Of a DNA stretch of 7,053 nt, positions 5,630-7,053 are shown in pieces (position 1 is the first letter of the stretch; each line of letters opens with the position of its first letter). The stretch is from Methylophilus sp. (GTDB lineage Bacteria > Pseudomonadota > Gammaproteobacteria > Burkholderiales > Methylophilaceae), in NCBI GenBank assembly GCA_027489475.1, contig JAIXZQ010000242.1:1-7053 (forward strand). The letters run 5' to 3'. The notes beneath the pieces are model-generated. The model was not told the DNA's origin. It was given only the letters and a program-made list of their open reading frames with translations, and did no database searches. The position numbers and the translations under genes are program-made.

Positions 5630-7053
5630 GCAAGTACATCATCCCCGCTCCAGTACATGGCATTACCGCTGACAGCCGTCAGGTAGAAAAAAATGGCTTG
5701 TTTTTGGCCTATCCTGGACAGCACGGCGATGGTCGCGACTATATCGCCGATGCCATTAGCAAAGGCGCCAAGACCGTGATTTGGGACAGCCAAGGCTTTG
5801 ATTGGAACCCAGAATGGACGGTACACAATCTGGCCATCGCCGACTTGCGTGGTCACGCCGGACATATCGCCAGCCAGTATTATAAAAATCCGTCAGAGCA
5901 GCTCTGGTGCATCGGTGTCACGGGCACCAACGGTAAAACTACGGTCAGCCATTGGCTGGCACAAGCCTATCGCTTTTTGCAACGCCCCTCCGCCGTGGTG
6001 GGTACCCTGGGCAATGGCCCGCTGGATGCCCTACAGCCGACCAATAACACCACGCCAGGCCCGATTGAACTGCAAAAAATGCTGGCTGGCTTTGTGCTCG
6101 ATCAGGTGCAGGTGGTGGCGATGGAAGTCTCTTCACATGGTTTGGATCAAGAGCGCGTGAATGGTGTGGCCTTTGATCTGGCCGTATTCACCAACATTAC
6201 CCGCGACCATCTGGATTATCACTTGACCATGGAAGCGTATCAGGCCGCCAAGCGCAAACTGTTTGACTGGCCTAGTTTGCGCGCCTGCATCATCAATGCC
6301 GATGATGCGTTTGGCGCACAAATGATTGATGAACTGCGTCAGCAAGAAAAAATCGTTTGGAGCTACGGTTTGCAGCCAGAGGCCGCGGTGCGCGCCACCG
6401 CGGTCATTATGCATGCCACCGGCTTTGAGGTGCAGGTCGAGACCGCGCAAGGCACAGGCAGTCTAAATCTGCATGCGCTAGGGCACTTTAATGTCTACAA
6501 CGCCTTGGCCGTACTCGCCTGCTTGCTCGCCAATGACATCAGCCTGCCAGCCGCGTTGCAAGCCGTGTCTGCGCTGGTGCCAGTGGCCGGCCGTATGCAG
6601 ATGCTGGGTGGGGGCGATGTGCCACTGGTGGTGGTGGACTACGCCCATACGCCAGACGCACTAGAAAAAGCCTTGCAAACCGTGCGCATGCAGACACAGG
6701 GCAAGGTGTTCTGTGTCTTTGGCTGTGGCGGAGACCGCGACAGTGGCAAGCGCCGTGAGATGGGCCGCATCGCCGATACGCTGGCTGACCATGTCTGGCT
6801 GACCAATGATAATCCGCGCAGTGAAAATCCCTACGCCATCATTGCCGCCATTGCCGAAGGCATGCGCCGCGAACCACAGATTGAAACCGACCGTGCCAAA
6901 GCCATTACGCTGGCCGTGCAAGGTGCAGGCAAAGGTGATGTGGTGTTGGTGGCGGGTAAAGGGCACGAGGACTATCAAGAGATTCAAGGGGTGCGTTATC
7001 CATTTAGTGATGCAGATTGGGTGCACACCGCCCTCAAAAAGCGGGGTGCAGCA
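5626..7053 (+). CDS. murE: UDP-MurNAc-tripeptide synthetase MurE (meso-DAP adding), 3' end beyond window
   Basis: A cytoplasmic Mur ligase that uses ATP to add the third residue of the stem peptide to UDP-MurNAc-L-Ala-D-Glu. The 476 visible residues have no stop by the window edge; family members have about 490, so only the last few residues are probably missing. Features are ITADSRQV at 13-20 in the UDP-binding domain, the ATP loop GVTGTNGKTT at 97-106, TNITRDHLDYH at 189-199, a likely carbamylated lysine at K209 (EAYQAAKRK), GHFNVYNALA at 286-295, VDYAHTPDAL at 337-346, and VAGKGHEDYQ at 442-451. DNPR at 395-398 is the signature for meso-diaminopimelate rather than lysine, as expected for a Gram-negative. 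The start is GTG at 5626, overlapping the ftsI stop (GTGA). A full AAGGAGG at 5615-5621 lies only 4 bases upstream. No ATG lies near the start in this frame. Confidence 0.97.
   Translation, partial: MSKYIIPAPVHGITADSRQVEKNGLFLAYPGQHGDGRDYIADAISKGAKTVIWDSQGFDWNPEWTVHNLAIADLRGHAGHIASQYYKNPSEQLWCIGVTGTNGKTTVSHWLAQAYRFLQRPSAVVGTLGNGPLDALQPTNNTTPGPIELQKMLAGFVLDQVQVVAMEVSSHGLDQERVNGVAFDLAVFTNITRDHLDYHLTMEAYQAAKRKLFDWPSLRACIINADDAFGAQMIDELRQQEKIVWSYGLQPEAAVRATAVIMHATGFEVQVETAQGTGSLNLHALGHFNVYNALAVLACLLANDISLPAALQAVSALVPVAGRMQMLGGGDVPLVVVDYAHTPDALEKALQTVRMQTQGKVFCVFGCGGDRDSGKRREMGRIADTLADHVWLTNDNPRSENPYAIIAAIAEGMRREPQIETDRAKAITLAVQGAGKGDVVLVAGKGHEDYQEIQGVRYPFSDADWVHTALKKRGAA

Overview
The window looks like chromosomal DNA of a betaproteobacterium, most likely of the methylotroph family Methylophilaceae. 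The basis is the protein sequences (MraZ, RsmH and FtsI are of betaproteobacterial style), the type A RNase P RNA with betaproteobacterial signature blocks, and a small helix-turn-helix protein at the left edge whose relatives I recall mainly from that family. The genus is not resolved. No mobile element, CRISPR array or tRNA gene was seen.

Left part (about 1-1500): the 3' end of a small HTH regulator gene on + runs tail to tail into ung (uracil-DNA glycosylase, -), with a 6-base overlap of the two ends. Upstream of ung and divergent from it lies rnpB, the RNA subunit of RNase P. Its 5' end coincides with the start predicted from an extended -10 box. The -10 boxes of ung and rnpB lie about 20 bp apart, back to back.

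Middle part (about 1500-2160): about 660 bases with no convincing gene. The last 250 bases become very AT-rich. They hold two small dyads with shared TATTG/CAATA arms, an intrinsic terminator, a good sigma-70 promoter whose -35 box lies inside that terminator, and a leader with GTGG(G)A repeats and a 7-bp inverted repeat just before mraZ.

Right part (2160-7053): the start of the division and cell wall (dcw) cluster in canonical order: mraZ, rsmH, ftsL, ftsI, murE. All are on +, with gaps of 12 bases or fewer, or 4-base stop/start overlaps, so they form one operon. MraZ is a DNA-binding repressor of this operon and RsmH methylates 16S rRNA. FtsL and FtsI are membrane parts of the septal machine, and FtsI crosslinks septal peptidoglycan. 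MurE adds meso-diaminopimelate to the peptidoglycan precursor in the cytoplasm. murE is open at the right edge.

The gene content is ordinary core genome. I found no undescribed multi-gene system. The points worth a second look are structural: repeated mini-hairpins and a variant L15 motif in rnpB, and the layered control elements in front of mraZ.
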